A stretch of DNA of 64,000 bases, from the NCBI GenBank assembly GCA_937922045.1, contig CAKZXA010000010.1:62001-126000 (forward strand), read 5' to 3'. Below, piece after piece: positions 7,984 to 16,734 of this stretch; the first letter of the stretch is position 1, and each line of letters starts with the position of its first letter. Source of the stretch: an uncultured Acidimicrobiales bacterium (lineage in GTDB: Bacteria > Actinomycetota > Acidimicrobiia > Acidimicrobiales > SZUA-35). Under the pieces are notes generated by a model. That model saw nothing but the letters and a program-made list of their open reading frames with translations. It did not search any database and had not been told where the DNA came from. Position numbers and translations under genes: made by a program.

Positions 7984-9867
7984 GTGAGTGATCAACTCGT
8001 TGTTGAGCGTGAAGGTCTTGAAAAAAAGGATAAGACTGAGCTTCAAACCATCGTTTCTGCCCTTGGAGGCTCGGCTCCGGCCCGAATGAAGAAGGCGGAG
8101 CTGATCGATCAGATCCTCGAGCTTTCCGGTGCTAGCGCCAGAGTCGAAGGCGGTTCTGACGACGCCCCAGCCGAACCGGAGATAGACAACGGAGCCGGTG
8201 AATCCGGCGAGATCGAATCCGGCGACATCGAATCGGGCGAGATCGAAAGTGGTGCTCCTAGCGTCGCTGAAGCCGGAGGTCGTGGCGCCAAGGTGATCGA
8301 AGAGGCCATCGCTGATGACCATCCGATTGGACCCGACGGTGAACCACTGGCCGACTGGGAGATCAAGGTGCTGGCCGAGGGTGGCGAATTGCCGACCCAC
8401 GGCAAGGACGGCCGTCGTAAGCAGCGTCAGCGCAATCGCGGCCAGAACAAGTCGGATAACGGCGGCAAGCAGTCCGGCGATCAGAGGTCGCAGCGAAACA
8501 GCCAACGAGGCGATGGCGGAGGAAAGAACGCCAACAACGCTGGCAATAACAGCGGTGGGAACAACAACGCCGGCAATAACAACGGTGGAAACAACAACGC
8601 TGGAAACAACAAGGCGACGAACGACGCTAAGAACGATGATGATGACGACGATGGCAACAGCCGCCGGTCGCGCCGTCGTCGGGGGCGGGGTCGTGATAGA
8701 GACGACGCTGGCGACGATGCCATCACCAATGAGCAGACCCGGGTCGAGGGTTATCTCGACCTCCGGGACGAGGGCTATGCCTTCCTCAGGGTGAACGGCT
8801 TTCTGCCCAGTCGCGATGATGCCTACGTTTCGGTAAAACAGGTTCGTCAGTTCAAGCTGCGCAAGGGCGATCACCTCATCGGCTTTTCGAGGCCTGCCAA
8901 CCGCAACGAGAAGAACCCGGCCCTGCACGAGGTTGAATCGATCAACGGTCTCACTCCGTCGGAGATGAAGACCCGTGTCGACTTCGAAGACCTGACGGCA
9001 CTGTTCCCCACCGAACGTCTGGTGCTCGAAACCAAAGACGAGCCGCTCGATATGACGGCGCGCATCATCGATCTGCTGGCACCGATCGGCAAGGGCCAAC
9101 GCGGCCTGATCGTGTCGCCCCCTAAGGCGGGCAAGACGTCGATCATGAAAGCCATCGCACGAGCGATCGAAGCGAACAACCCTGAGGTCGAACTGCTGGT
9201 GCTGCTCGTCGACGAGCGACCCGAAGAGGTGACCGAAATGAAGCGTCACCTGTCGGCTGGCGAGGTTGTGTCGTCGACCTTCGATCGACCCCCCGAAGAG
9301 CACACCGCCGTTGCTGAAATCACGCTCGAACGAGCCAAGCGCATGACCGAGAACGGCAAGGACGTTGTCCTCATCGTTGACGGTATGACTCGGTTGGCAC
9401 GGGCCTACAACATGGCGGCCCCCCAGTCTGGCCGTTCCCTCTCTGGCGGTATCGACGCTGCCGCCCTCTATCCGCCAAAGCGTTTTCTCGGCGCAGCTCG
9501 CAACGTTGAAGAAGGTGGCTCGTTGACAATTCTCGCCACCGCTCTGGTCGAGACCGGCTCAAAGATGGACGAGGCTATCTTTGAGGAGTTCACCGGCACG
9601 AGCAATATGGAATTGCGGCTCGATCGAAGCCTGGCGGAGAAGCGCATCTTCCCCGCAATCGACGTTGACGGCTCCTCAACTCGCAGTGAAGAGTTGCTGC
9701 GCGACGATCGGGAGGTCGAAGCCTCTTGGAAGCTACGCCGAATGATCTCGGAGATGCGTAGCTCCGACGACGGTGGTGGCGCCGCAAGCGGTATTCAGAT
9801 GCTGGTCGAACGGCTTGGCCAGTCCAAGACCAACGACGACTTCCTCGACGACATCCGGAAGTACTAA
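7984..9867 (+). CDS. rho: Transcription termination factor Rho with Asn-rich insertion
   Basis: Hexameric RNA helicase that ends transcription, 627 residues against about 420 in E. coli. GTG 7984 follows a GAGGAAAAG ribosome site. An N-terminal Rho_N/SAP-like helix-extended-loop-helix spans about residues 12-47. A long disordered insertion then includes an [13 protein letters not shown] repeat near 75-90, basic stretches, an Asn/Gly-rich block at about 182-209 and a run of aspartates. The RNA-binding cold-shock-like domain ([13 protein letters not shown]) and ATPase core follow, with PPKAGKTS near 379-386 as Walker A and VVLIVDG near 461-467 as Walker B. Long insertions between the Rho_N and RNA-binding domains are known in actinobacterial Rho; the Asn richness is the unusual part. 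It is followed by the L31 gene. Confidence 0.96.
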   Translation: MSDQLVVEREGLEKKDKTELQTIVSALGGSAPARMKKAELIDQILELSGASARVEGGSDDAPAEPEIDNGAGESGEIESGDIESGEIESGAPSVAEAGGRGAKVIEEAIADDHPIGPDGEPLADWEIKVLAEGGELPTHGKDGRRKQRQRNRGQNKSDNGGKQSGDQRSQRNSQRGDGGGKNANNAGNNSGGNNNAGNNNGGNNNAGNNKATNDAKNDDDDDDGNSRRSRRRRGRGRDRDDAGDDAITNEQTRVEGYLDLRDEGYAFLRVNGFLPSRDDAYVSVKQVRQFKLRKGDHLIGFSRPANRNEKNPALHEVESINGLTPSEMKTRVDFEDLTALFPTERLVLETKDEPLDMTARIIDLLAPIGKGQRGLIVSPPKAGKTSIMKAIARAIEANNPEVELLVLLVDERPEEVTEMKRHLSAGEVVSSTFDRPPEEHTAVAEITLERAKRMTENGKDVVLIVDGMTRLARAYNMAAPQSGRSLSGGIDAAALYPPKRFLGAARNVEEGGSLTILATALVETGSKMDEAIFEEFTGTSNMELRLDRSLAEKRIFPAIDVDGSSTRSEELLRDDREVEASWKLRRMISEMRSSDDGGGAASGIQMLVERLGQSKTNDDFLDDIRKY

Positions 9868-10016
9868 GCGGCCTGCAGCATCGACGTTGGAAGAATCAGC
9901 TACCGAATCTGGTCCCGCAAGGTGGTTTCGTTCACTCGGGACGGCAAACTAGTTAGTCGAATCCGCCGGGCTGCCGATACGCAGCGACCCTGGCAAGAGA
10001 AGTGAGTCTGAATCAA

Positions 10017-10301
10017 ATGAAGCCCGATATTCACCCCAACTATCGTCCTGTTGTGTTCATGGACCAGTCAGCCGACTTTTCGTTCCTGACCCGTTCCACC
10101 ATTGAAACCAGCGAGACCATCGAGTGGGAAGACGGCAACACCTACCCTCTGCACAAGGTCGACATCAGTTCGGCCAGCCACCCTTTCTTCACCGGACAGA
10201 TGAAGATCGTGGATACGGCCGGTCGTGTCGAGCGGTTCGAACGTCGCTACGGTCGTCGTCCCAAGGACGAAGCAGCAGACGCCGAATCGGCCGACAGCTA
10301 G
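10017..10301 (+). CDS. rpmE2: 50S ribosomal protein L31 type B (zinc-free)
   Basis: Large-subunit ribosomal protein of the type B, cysteine-free class, 94 residues. It starts [14 protein letters not shown] and contains [19 protein letters not shown] and [15 protein letters not shown], all diagnostic. There is no CxxC, so it cannot bind zinc as type A L31 does. ATG 10017 matches the family start; an in-frame GTG at 10002 would add five residues. After position 75 there is an acidic tail rich in Ala and Asp. The location between rho and prfA is where many bacteria keep the primary L31 gene, so the zinc-free form appears to hold the housekeeping position. Confidence 0.93.
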   Translation: MKPDIHPNYRPVVFMDQSADFSFLTRSTIETSETIEWEDGNTYPLHKVDISSASHPFFTGQMKIVDTAGRVERFERRYGRRPKDEAADAESADS

Positions 10302-10345
10302 TCCCGAGGCTCCTTCTGAATTCGTCCGCCTCATCTGGTGCTCAG

Positions 10346-11440
10346 ATGGCCGATGCCAGCCTGGTCGCTGGCAAGCTGCGAGGGCTCATTCGCATCTTCA
10401 GCGGCGTTTCCGCCGATGCGATCAAGGCGAGCTACGCCACCAACAAGAACGACGTTGAACCCGGCTGTCTTCACGATGGCCGGGCCTACTTTTTGGGCCG
10501 CTCGGTTCGCGATCTGGGACCAGCGGTCATGTGGGCTCGAACCCGGTCGACCGATGCGCTCACGATCTTCGCCGAGGCCGACCTGGCCGCTGACCTCGCT
10601 CGCCGAGCGGCCCAACTGAACGGCACGGCCGAGGTCGAGGTGGTTGAGATCACCCCAGGCTCAGGCAACACACCAGGCTCAGGCAACACACCGGCCGAGC
10701 CAACGCTTCGTCCTGCCTTGCCCCGCCCGCTCGCACTCCCAGCGGTCCTTCCCGATTCGCACCTCGCCTTCATCGACGTTCTGACCGAAGCCGGGATCCG
10801 TCCGGTGGTGGAGTTCGACCGGCTGCTCGGTGAGATCGCTGGCCTCGAAGTGGCTCGTGTCGTCGACGATGTAACCGCTGCAGTACCCGGCCTGGGCCAG
10901 GGTGTGCGGTTGGAGATTGGTGTCGGACTCGCCGACCGCGAACTGCAACACTATGTGCACGGTGCTACAGATCTGATGACGAACCTCCGTCGGGTGGCGG
11001 CGGCGGTTACCGAACACCGCCACGTCGGCGCGGGTTTTCACCCCCTTGGCCGGATCGGTCGCCAGCGGTGGCTGCGTTCGATTTTGCTGGAGCAACCGGA
11101 TCTTGTGGGCGCCGTCGATCTCGAACCCGTCGCCGCCTTACGGCCGAGCGCAACCGTGCTCGACGATTCGCCCGCGGCGGCCGTTTGCGTCGATCGCAAC
11201 GTGGTGGCTGTTTGCCAGGTGGGCGTCGACCTCGACTTCGTGCCTGAGGCTCTGGAGTATCGCCATCGCCATGATCCAGCCGCCCGGCTGATGCTGGTGT
11301 TGCCTGAGCGAGACCGGCGGTTCACCACCGCCCATCTGTCAGCGATGGTGGGCGAGCGCTTGGGGGAGGGTGTCGACATCGTGTGCCCTGATCTCCCGTG
11401 GTCTGGTGGCGTGGACGCTAGCCTGCATAGGGATGCTTGA
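10346..11440 (+). CDS. Unrecognised protein between L31 and RF1
   Basis: Protein of 364 residues that I cannot assign to a family. It starts at ATG 10346, and its stop overlaps the prfA start by 8 bp, so it is probably translationally coupled to release factor 1. There are no membrane segments, no signal peptide and no obvious nucleotide-binding motif. Residues 1-95 form one segment, containing YFLGRSVRDLGPAVMW and an alanine-rich helix. A Pro/Gly/Ser/Thr linker follows, with a perfect 18-bp duplication encoding PGSGNT twice. The second part, from about 130 to the end, contains FHPLGRIGRQRWLRS and alternating hydrophobic strands. Base composition matches its neighbours. The setting in a translation-termination operon hints at a ribosome-linked role, but that is only context. 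Confidence 0.85.
   Translation: MADASLVAGKLRGLIRIFSGVSADAIKASYATNKNDVEPGCLHDGRAYFLGRSVRDLGPAVMWARTRSTDALTIFAEADLAADLARRAAQLNGTAEVEVVEITPGSGNTPGSGNTPAEPTLRPALPRPLALPAVLPDSHLAFIDVLTEAGIRPVVEFDRLLGEIAGLEVARVVDDVTAAVPGLGQGVRLEIGVGLADRELQHYVHGATDLMTNLRRVAAAVTEHRHVGAGFHPLGRIGRQRWLRSILLEQPDLVGAVDLEPVAALRPSATVLDDSPAAAVCVDRNVVAVCQVGVDLDFVPEALEYRHRHDPAARLMLVLPERDRRFTTAHLSAMVGERLGEGVDIVCPDLPWSGGVDASLHRDA
10655..10690 (+). repeat. 18-bp in-frame tandem duplication
   Basis: An 18-bp unit beginning CCAGGCTCAGG is repeated exactly at 10655-10672 and 10673-10690. It encodes the hexapeptide PGSGNT twice within a linker of the unrecognised 364-residue protein. The absence of any substitution between copies suggests it is recent. 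Confidence 0.95.
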
Positions 11441-12506
11441 ACGACTCAGCGCGTTAGAAGACGAATTTCGGGAGCTTGAGGCTCGCCTCGCCGATCCCGA
11501 GATCGTCGCCGACAATAAGCGGTTCGTGGAGATGTCCCGTCGCTACTCGGCGCTGGGGGAAATCGTCTCGGTTGGTGCGAAGCTGCGCGAACGTCACGAC
11601 GACGTGGCCACCATCAAGGAGTTGATGGGAGAGGCCGAAGCCGATGAACGAGACGATCTGCGTTCGGAGTCATCGGCGGCCGAGATCGAGATCGAGAAGC
11701 TCGAGGAGCAGCTCCGAGTTTTGCTCGTTCCGAAAGACCCGAATGACGGTCGCAACGTGATCGTGGAGATCCGTGGTGCCGAGGGTGGTGAGGAGGCGAA
11801 CCTCTTTGCCCGTGATCTGTTCGAGATGTTTAAGGCGTTCGCCGCGTCGAAGAGCTGGAAGTTCGAGATGATGAACTCCAGCGTCAGCGACATGGGTGGG
11901 TTCGACGAGGTTACCTTCATGCTGAAGGGTGATGAGGTCTGGACCCGAATGAAATTTGAGGCTGGGCCGCATCGCGTCCAGCGGGTTCCGGTCACCGAAT
12001 CGCAGGGCCGGGTGCATACGTCATCGGCTACTGTCACGGTTCTACCCGAGGCCGAGGAAGTCGACATCGCCATCGACATGAATGAGTTGCGTTTCGATAC
12101 CTACCGTTCCTCGGGTGCCGGTGGTCAGCATGTCAACACCACCGACTCGGCTGTACGCGTCACCCACCTGCCAACCGGCCTTGTCGTGTCGATGCAGGAC
12201 GAAAAGAGCCAGCTTCAGAACCGTGAACGTGCGCTCAAGGTGCTTCGGTCCCGCCTGCTACAACAGGAGCAGCAGCGTATCCAGGATGAGCAGTCGGCGG
12301 CACGGCGTGATCAGACCGGGGGCGGTGGCCGCTCCGAAAAGATCCGCACGTATAACTACAAGGAGAATCGGGTGACCGACCATCGTCTCAGCCTGACGAT
12401 CCACAAGCTCGACCGTGTTCTGGGTGGCGAGCTCGACGAGATCAGCGATGCCCTCGTGCAGGATGAGCGGACCCGCCAGCTCCAGTCCGAGTCCGATTCC
12501 GAGTAG
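11433..12506 (+). CDS. prfA: Peptide chain release factor 1
   Basis: Recognises UAA and UAG in the ribosomal A site and triggers peptide release; 357 residues. The anticodon-like tripeptide is PVT in RVPVTESQGR, and the catalytic GGQ is at residues 230-232 within SSGAGGQHVNTTDSA. The N-terminal coiled region (MLERLSALEDEFRELEARL) and the C-terminal ENRVTDHR segment are intact. ATG 11433 overlaps the end of the upstream unknown gene. prmC, whose product methylates the GGQ glutamine, follows after 16 bp, the classical pairing. Confidence 0.97.
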   Translation: MLERLSALEDEFRELEARLADPEIVADNKRFVEMSRRYSALGEIVSVGAKLRERHDDVATIKELMGEAEADERDDLRSESSAAEIEIEKLEEQLRVLLVPKDPNDGRNVIVEIRGAEGGEEANLFARDLFEMFKAFAASKSWKFEMMNSSVSDMGGFDEVTFMLKGDEVWTRMKFEAGPHRVQRVPVTESQGRVHTSSATVTVLPEAEEVDIAIDMNELRFDTYRSSGAGGQHVNTTDSAVRVTHLPTGLVVSMQDEKSQLQNRERALKVLRSRLLQQEQQRIQDEQSAARRDQTGGGGRSEKIRTYNYKENRVTDHRLSLTIHKLDRVLGGELDEISDALVQDERTRQLQSESDSE

Positions 12507-12522
12507 TACAGATCAGCGTTCC

Positions 12523-13416
12523 ATGGTTGTTTGGCAGAACGTTGTGACCGAGGCGGTGACGCTGCTGGCTGAGGCTGGTGTAGCCGATCCGGACCTGAGC
12601 GCTACCTGCATCGGTCAACGAGCCACCGGGGCTGAAGGCGCTGAGTGGCTTGAGGAGTTGCGAGCGCCGGTGAGCGAGCGTCACCTCGCTGCCTTTGATG
12701 CCATGGTTGAGCGCCGTCGAGGCGGTGAGCCACTGCAGTACGTCGTTGCCGGTTGGGGGTTTCGCTATCTCGACCTGTTCCTGGATGCAAGGGTTCTCAT
12801 CCCGCGGCCTGAAACAGAGACCATCGCTGGCGCTGCCATCGCTGAAGTGCGCCGCTTGGCGCTCGCCCGACCGGCTTCAGCCGAAGGGCCGGTGAGAGTC
12901 GCCGATCTGGGTACTGGCTCTGGTGCCATCGGCCTGTCGATCGCGGCCGAATGTGGGCCGGAGATCGATCGTTTGGATGTTTGGCTTACCGACGTGTCGG
13001 CCGATGCTTTGGCGGTGGCTCGCGCCAACCTTGCGGGTCTGGGTCGATCCGGCGGAAGTGTTCGCCTGGCTGAGGGGGATTGGTTCGATGCTCTTCCCGA
13101 TGCGTTGCGCGCCGGCTTTAACGTGCTTGTCTCGAACCCGCCATATGTGGCTGACGATGATGAGATTGAACCCCAGGTGGCAGTGTGGGAACCGCCAACC
13201 GCTCTCTATGCCGACGACAGCGGCACCGCTCATCTCCGCCACCTCGTCGAGACGGCCGCCGACTGGTTGGTGGACGATGGGGCGCTGATTCTGGAGATGG
13301 CGCCATCTCACGTGGACATGCTCGCAGCTATGGCAGGAGAGCGGTTCGCCGAGGTCGACATACTCGTGGACCTGGCTGATCGGCAGCGAGGCATCACCGC
13401 CCGCGATCCGGGGTGA
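12523..13416 (+). CDS. prmC: Release factor glutamine methyltransferase
   Basis: SAM-dependent N5-methylation of the glutamine in the GGQ motif of release factors; 297 residues. An N-terminal helical domain of about 75 residues carries the RRRGGEPLQYVVAGWGF element. The Rossmann methyltransferase domain follows with VADLGTGSGAIGLS for SAM binding and the signature NPPY at residues 205-208. The start is ATG 12523, just after the prfA stop. It closes the rho-L31-unknown-prfA-prmC block and ends 63 bp before a convergent TetR gene. Confidence 0.94.
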   Translation: MVVWQNVVTEAVTLLAEAGVADPDLSATCIGQRATGAEGAEWLEELRAPVSERHLAAFDAMVERRRGGEPLQYVVAGWGFRYLDLFLDARVLIPRPETETIAGAAIAEVRRLALARPASAEGPVRVADLGTGSGAIGLSIAAECGPEIDRLDVWLTDVSADALAVARANLAGLGRSGGSVRLAEGDWFDALPDALRAGFNVLVSNPPYVADDDEIEPQVAVWEPPTALYADDSGTAHLRHLVETAADWLVDDGALILEMAPSHVDMLAAMAGERFAEVDILVDLADRQRGITARDPG

Positions 13417-13449
13417 GCATCATGGGGCGTCAGTACAAACGCTGCGTTC

Positions 13450-13478
13450 GACCGGCTGCCCTACGTCTGAGGCCGGTC
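13450..13478. terminator. Possible hairpin between convergent prmC and tetR
   Basis: GACCGGC (13450-13456) pairs with GCCGGTC (13472-13478) over a 15-base loop in the 63-bp space between two converging genes. There is no clear uridine tract on either strand, so if it stops transcription it probably does so together with Rho. Confidence 0.35.
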
Positions 13479-13479
13479 T

Positions 13480-14055
13480 CTAGTCGAGGCCGTCTTTCAG
13501 CCGTCGGATGCCAGCACGCGTAGCCTCGACCGGATCAAAGTCCTCCGGGTCGAGTGCCCACATCAACAACATGGCTTGGAGCACGCCACCAACGGCCGAA
13601 GCGACGGTCATCGCTTCCATCTCACGGCCGGGGCCCAACCGTTCGAGAAAGTTCGCGGCGACATTGAGTTCGGTGTCGTAGATGATGTGCAGAACCTGGG
13701 GGAAGATCTCAGGCGCTTCGGTTAGGACCATCCACTCGGAACGCCGACCGACCCCGGGCACAAGCTCGAGCATGTCGTCTTCTTCGGCCAGCGCTATGCA
13801 GACCTCTAGGGGTGACTCGGTCATCGGCCGATCCAGCACCCGCTGCTTCAGAAGCTCGCACCTTCGCCGAAACGGGGCGAGCGCCATTTCTTCCTTGGTG
13901 CTGAAGTAGCGAAAGAGAGTGCTTTCAGACACGCCAGCTCGTTCGGCGATATCGACCGTTCGCGAAGCCCCATAGCCCCACTCCTCGAACATCTCGAAAG
14001 CAGCGAGTTCAAGGTCGCGCCTCGTCTGCTCCTTCTTTTGTTCCCGAAGTCCCAT
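13480..14055 (-). CDS. TetR family transcriptional regulator
   Basis: One-component repressor of 191 residues. The N-terminal helix-turn-helix spans about residues 10-56, with VDIAERAGVSESTLFRYF as the recognition part and FSTKEE directly after, as usual in TetR proteins. The C-terminal ligand domain is not identifiable, although its Leu/Met-rich helices near the end fit a dimer interface. It is transcribed away from a 431-bp interval and the cyclic-nucleotide-binding-domain gene, so its target may be its own promoter. The ligand is unknown. Confidence 0.9.
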   Translation of the reverse strand: MGLREQKKEQTRRDLELAAFEMFEEWGYGASRTVDIAERAGVSESTLFRYFSTKEEMALAPFRRRCELLKQRVLDRPMTESPLEVCIALAEEDDMLELVPGVGRRSEWMVLTEAPEIFPQVLHIIYDTELNVAANFLERLGPGREMEAMTVASAVGGVLQAMLLMWALDPEDFDPVEATRAGIRRLKDGLD

Positions 14056-14486
14056 TGCAGACAGGAGGGTAGCCGTCGATGCGAGGATGCCTCAGATTCT
14101 TGAGCAAACTTGACGGATTATTGTGGGAGCGACTCGCACATTTGGTACAGTCTGGTTACTCCAAATCGTCTTTGTTGACGGATGGCAGTGGCTGGCGGTT
14201 CTGGCGGTTCTGGCGGATCGTAGAGGTGTTTTCTTCTTGGTGCGCCACGGATCTGAAGCCGTGGCCTGCCATCTCAACACACAGCTCGAACGGTTTGCTC
14301 GGATGTCTTCGAGCATCTCCGCCGATCAAACCTTCGGGTTCGATCGGTCTTCGTACTGGCACCCTCGACCGGGACCGGCACCGATCTCGGGTGCCAGTGC
14401 GAGCCTTTCCTTGACGGTGCGTCATGCGGTGGTATCGATCGGAGACCACTCGCAGCTGTGATCGCCAACTGCTAGCGTTGTGGCCA
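14056..14486. other. 431-bp divergent intergenic region
   Basis: No convincing gene. The region separates divergent tetR and a cyclic-nucleotide-binding-domain gene, so it should hold promoters for both. It contains a short GGCGGTTCT repetition near 14195-14215 and a long inverted repeat at 14352-14401. TTGACG hexamers occur near 14110 and 14410, but no matching -10 element was clear enough to call. Confidence 0.6.
14352..14401 (+). repeat. Long inverted repeat in the divergent region
   Basis: ACTGGCACCC at 14355-14364 is exactly complementary to GGGTGCCAGT at 14389-14398. In RNA the stem extends to 13 pairs, counting one G-U and two more G-C pairs (14352-14354 with 14399-14401). The loop is 24 bases. 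The next gene starts 86 bp downstream, so a leader structure or protein-binding dyad fits better than a terminator. Confidence 0.8.
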
Positions 14487-14921
14487 ATGTTTAATCGGCA
14501 CGACAAACTCGATGTGGGATGGCTAGCTCAGGTCGGTTTCTTCGCCGGATTTACGCCGGCTGAACTCGAAGCTGTGGCTGACCTTGGTCAGCGTTGCGAC
14601 GTCTCAGCTGGAACGATCCTGTTGGACCAGGGCGACTATGGATCTCGTTGCTATGTGCTGGTGAGCGGAACCGCAACCGTCTCCATCCGCGGTGAGTTTG
14701 TTACCTCCGTTGGCCCGGGAACGATGGTTGGCGAAATGGCGCTTATCGAGCATCGTCCGCGGAACGCAACCGTGATCGCCGAAACCGACATGGCGCTCGT
14801 GTCGTACGATACGGCGGAGTTCCGGAAGCTTCTGGATGCGAGCCCAACCGCGGCCGAGAGGGTCAACGCTCTTCTCGCCGCCCGCTTGGCTGTCAACGCC
14901 AGTCGCGACGGCGCCACCTAG
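14487..14921 (+). CDS. Cyclic nucleotide-binding domain protein
   Basis: Protein of 144 residues made up almost entirely of one cNMP-binding beta-roll. The segment GDYGSRCYVLVSGTATV is followed by the phosphate-binding cassette GEMALIEHRPRNATV at residues 82-96. It keeps the conserved Glu and Arg that contact the cyclic phosphate and ribose in CRP and kinase regulatory domains. There is no helix-turn-helix or catalytic domain, so it is not a complete CRP-type regulator; it would have to act on a partner. It starts at ATG 14487 and is followed by rpiB after 45 bp. Confidence 0.88.
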   Translation: MFNRHDKLDVGWLAQVGFFAGFTPAELEAVADLGQRCDVSAGTILLDQGDYGSRCYVLVSGTATVSIRGEFVTSVGPGTMVGEMALIEHRPRNATVIAETDMALVSYDTAEFRKLLDASPTAAERVNALLAARLAVNASRDGAT

Positions 14922-14966
14922 TGGCGCGGGCCAGCCTCCCGGCGGCTCGACCTGTACGCTGGTGCC

Positions 14967-15413
14967 ATGCGAATCGCCGTCGGTTCCGATCATGCTGGCT
15001 TCCAGCTGAAATCAACCATTTCCGCTCACTTGAGTGAAGCCGGTCACGAGGTTGTTGATCTCGGGACCTCCACTACTGAGTCTGTCGACTACCCCGACTA
15101 TGGGCGAGCGGTGGGCGAAGCGGTAGCTGGCGGCGGGGTCGATACCGGAATCGCGATCTGCGGATCGGGTATCGGTATCTGTATGGCCGCCAACAAGGTC
15201 AAGGGGGTCAGAGCTGCAACGGTCCACGACGTGACCTCGGCTCGATTGACCCGGCTGCACAACGACGCGAACGTCTTGTGTCTTGGCGAACGGTTTCTTG
15301 GTGTTCAGGTTGCGCTCGACGCCGTTGACACGTTCTTGGCAACGCCATTCGAGGGGGGACGTCATGCGCGTCGAGTTGGCAAAATCGAACAGTTGGGGCC
15401 CGTAACCGGCTAG
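14967..15413 (+). CDS. rpiB: Ribose-5-phosphate isomerase B
   Basis: Interconverts ribose 5-phosphate and ribulose 5-phosphate; RpiB/LacAB fold, 148 residues. The N-terminal IAVGSDHAGF holds the substrate-binding residues, and Cys65 in AICGSGIG is the likely catalytic base. HNDANVLCLGER near the C-terminal third is the other family signature. It lies 65 bp before glyA on the same strand, a pairing seen in several actinobacteria. Confidence 0.95.
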   Translation: MRIAVGSDHAGFQLKSTISAHLSEAGHEVVDLGTSTTESVDYPDYGRAVGEAVAGGGVDTGIAICGSGIGICMAANKVKGVRAATVHDVTSARLTRLHNDANVLCLGERFLGVQVALDAVDTFLATPFEGGRHARRVGKIEQLGPVTG

Positions 15414-15478
15414 CAACGGCAATCCGGTTACGCTGTCGACAGCAGTCGATCTACCGTAGAGTTCTTAGGAGCTAAAGA

Positions 15479-16726
15479 ATGCCATGGCCAACCCTTCCGG
15501 ACGATGACATCGTGCGGCTCACCGAAGCTGAGGTGATCCGTCAGAACACGGCGCTGCAGCTTATCGCTTCGGAAAACTTCGCCTCGCCGGCGGTGATGCG
15601 GGCAACGGGCTCGGTCTTCACCAACAAGTACTCCGAGGGTTACCCAGGCCGCCGCTACTATGGCGGCAATCAGGTCGTCGACGAGGTCGAGGAGCTAGCC
15701 CGTACGCGGGTTTGCGCCCTGTTCGGTGCCGATCATGCCAACGTGCAACCCCATGCTGGCGCCAATGCCAACATGGCGGTTTATCAGGCTCTTTTGGAGC
15801 CCGGTGACACGGTCCTAGGTCTCAGCCTCGATCACGGTGGCCACCTGACCCACGGTTCTCCCGTGAACTCGTCGGGTTTGATGTACAACTTCATCGGCTA
15901 CCGCGTTTCGGAAAGCGATGAGCGGCTTGAGATGGATGCGGTGGCTGAGCTTGCCGCCAAACACCGCCCCAAACTGATCGTCGCTGGCGCAACCGCCTAT
16001 CCTCGCACCATCGAGCCGGAGCCTTTCCGCAAGGTGGCCGACGAGGTCGGGGCTCTCCTGATGTTCGATGCAGCCCACATTGCTGGCTTGATCGCCGGCG
16101 GCGTGCATCCCAATCCGGTGCCGTTCTGTGACGTCGTTACCTTCACCACCCACAAGACGTTGCGCGGTCCTCGTGGCGGTTGCATCTTGAGCACATCTGA
16201 GCACGCCGCCGCGATAGACAAGGCGGTGTTTCCCGGCCAGCAGGGTGGGCCACAAGAGCATTCGATAGCGGCCAAGGCTGTTGCTTTCGCCGAGGCGTCG
16301 ACCGAAGAGTTCAAGGTCTATTCAGCGCAGATCGTGGCCAACGCATCGGCGCTAGCCGAGGCTCTCGCCGGCGAGGGGTTCCGCCTGGTCTCAGGCGGCA
16401 CCGACAATCATCTCATGCTGGTCGATTTGCGCAGCTTTGACGAAGAGCTGACCGGCAAGGAAGCCCAGATCGTGCTCGATGAAGCGGGCATCACACTCAA
16501 TCGAAACTCCATCCCTGACGATCCGCGGTCGCCGTTTGTGACCTCCGGGTTGCGTATCGGCACGCCAGCGGTGACGACCCAGGGTATGAAAGAGCCAGAG
16601 ATGGCGGAGATCGCCCGTCTGATGGCGGCTACCCTTCGACAGCGCACCGATGCTGCCGCTGTCGCTTCCCTGCGGGAGGAAGTTCGCAACCTTTGCGAGC
16701 CATTCGCTCCGTATCCGGAAATGTAG
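15479..16726 (+). CDS. glyA: Serine hydroxymethyltransferase
   Basis: PLP enzyme that converts serine and tetrahydrofolate to glycine and methylene-THF, the main source of one-carbon units; 415 residues. A TAGGAG ribosome site precedes ATG 15479. The N-terminal [12 protein letters not shown] and YPGRRYYGG segments and PLP Lys226 in [12 protein letters not shown] are exact family hallmarks. The C-terminal [21 protein letters not shown] is complete. A CopC-CopD fusion gene begins 8 bp after the stop. No glycine or THF riboswitch is visible in the 65 bp upstream. Confidence 0.97.
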   Translation: MPWPTLPDDDIVRLTEAEVIRQNTALQLIASENFASPAVMRATGSVFTNKYSEGYPGRRYYGGNQVVDEVEELARTRVCALFGADHANVQPHAGANANMAVYQALLEPGDTVLGLSLDHGGHLTHGSPVNSSGLMYNFIGYRVSESDERLEMDAVAELAAKHRPKLIVAGATAYPRTIEPEPFRKVADEVGALLMFDAAHIAGLIAGGVHPNPVPFCDVVTFTTHKTLRGPRGGCILSTSEHAAAIDKAVFPGQQGGPQEHSIAAKAVAFAEASTEEFKVYSAQIVANASALAEALAGEGFRLVSGGTDNHLMLVDLRSFDEELTGKEAQIVLDEAGITLNRNSIPDDPRSPFVTSGLRIGTPAVTTQGMKEPEMAEIARLMAATLRQRTDAAAVASLREEVRNLCEPFAPYPEM

Positions 16727-16734
16727 GTAGATCG

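Noticed and set aside
7912..9303. 463-codon open frame antisense to rho
   Set aside because: It runs exactly opposite a complete, well-conserved rho gene and arises from the GC-biased third positions. Its product is composed of long Val/Ile/Ala runs opposite the Asn/Gly and Asp repeats.
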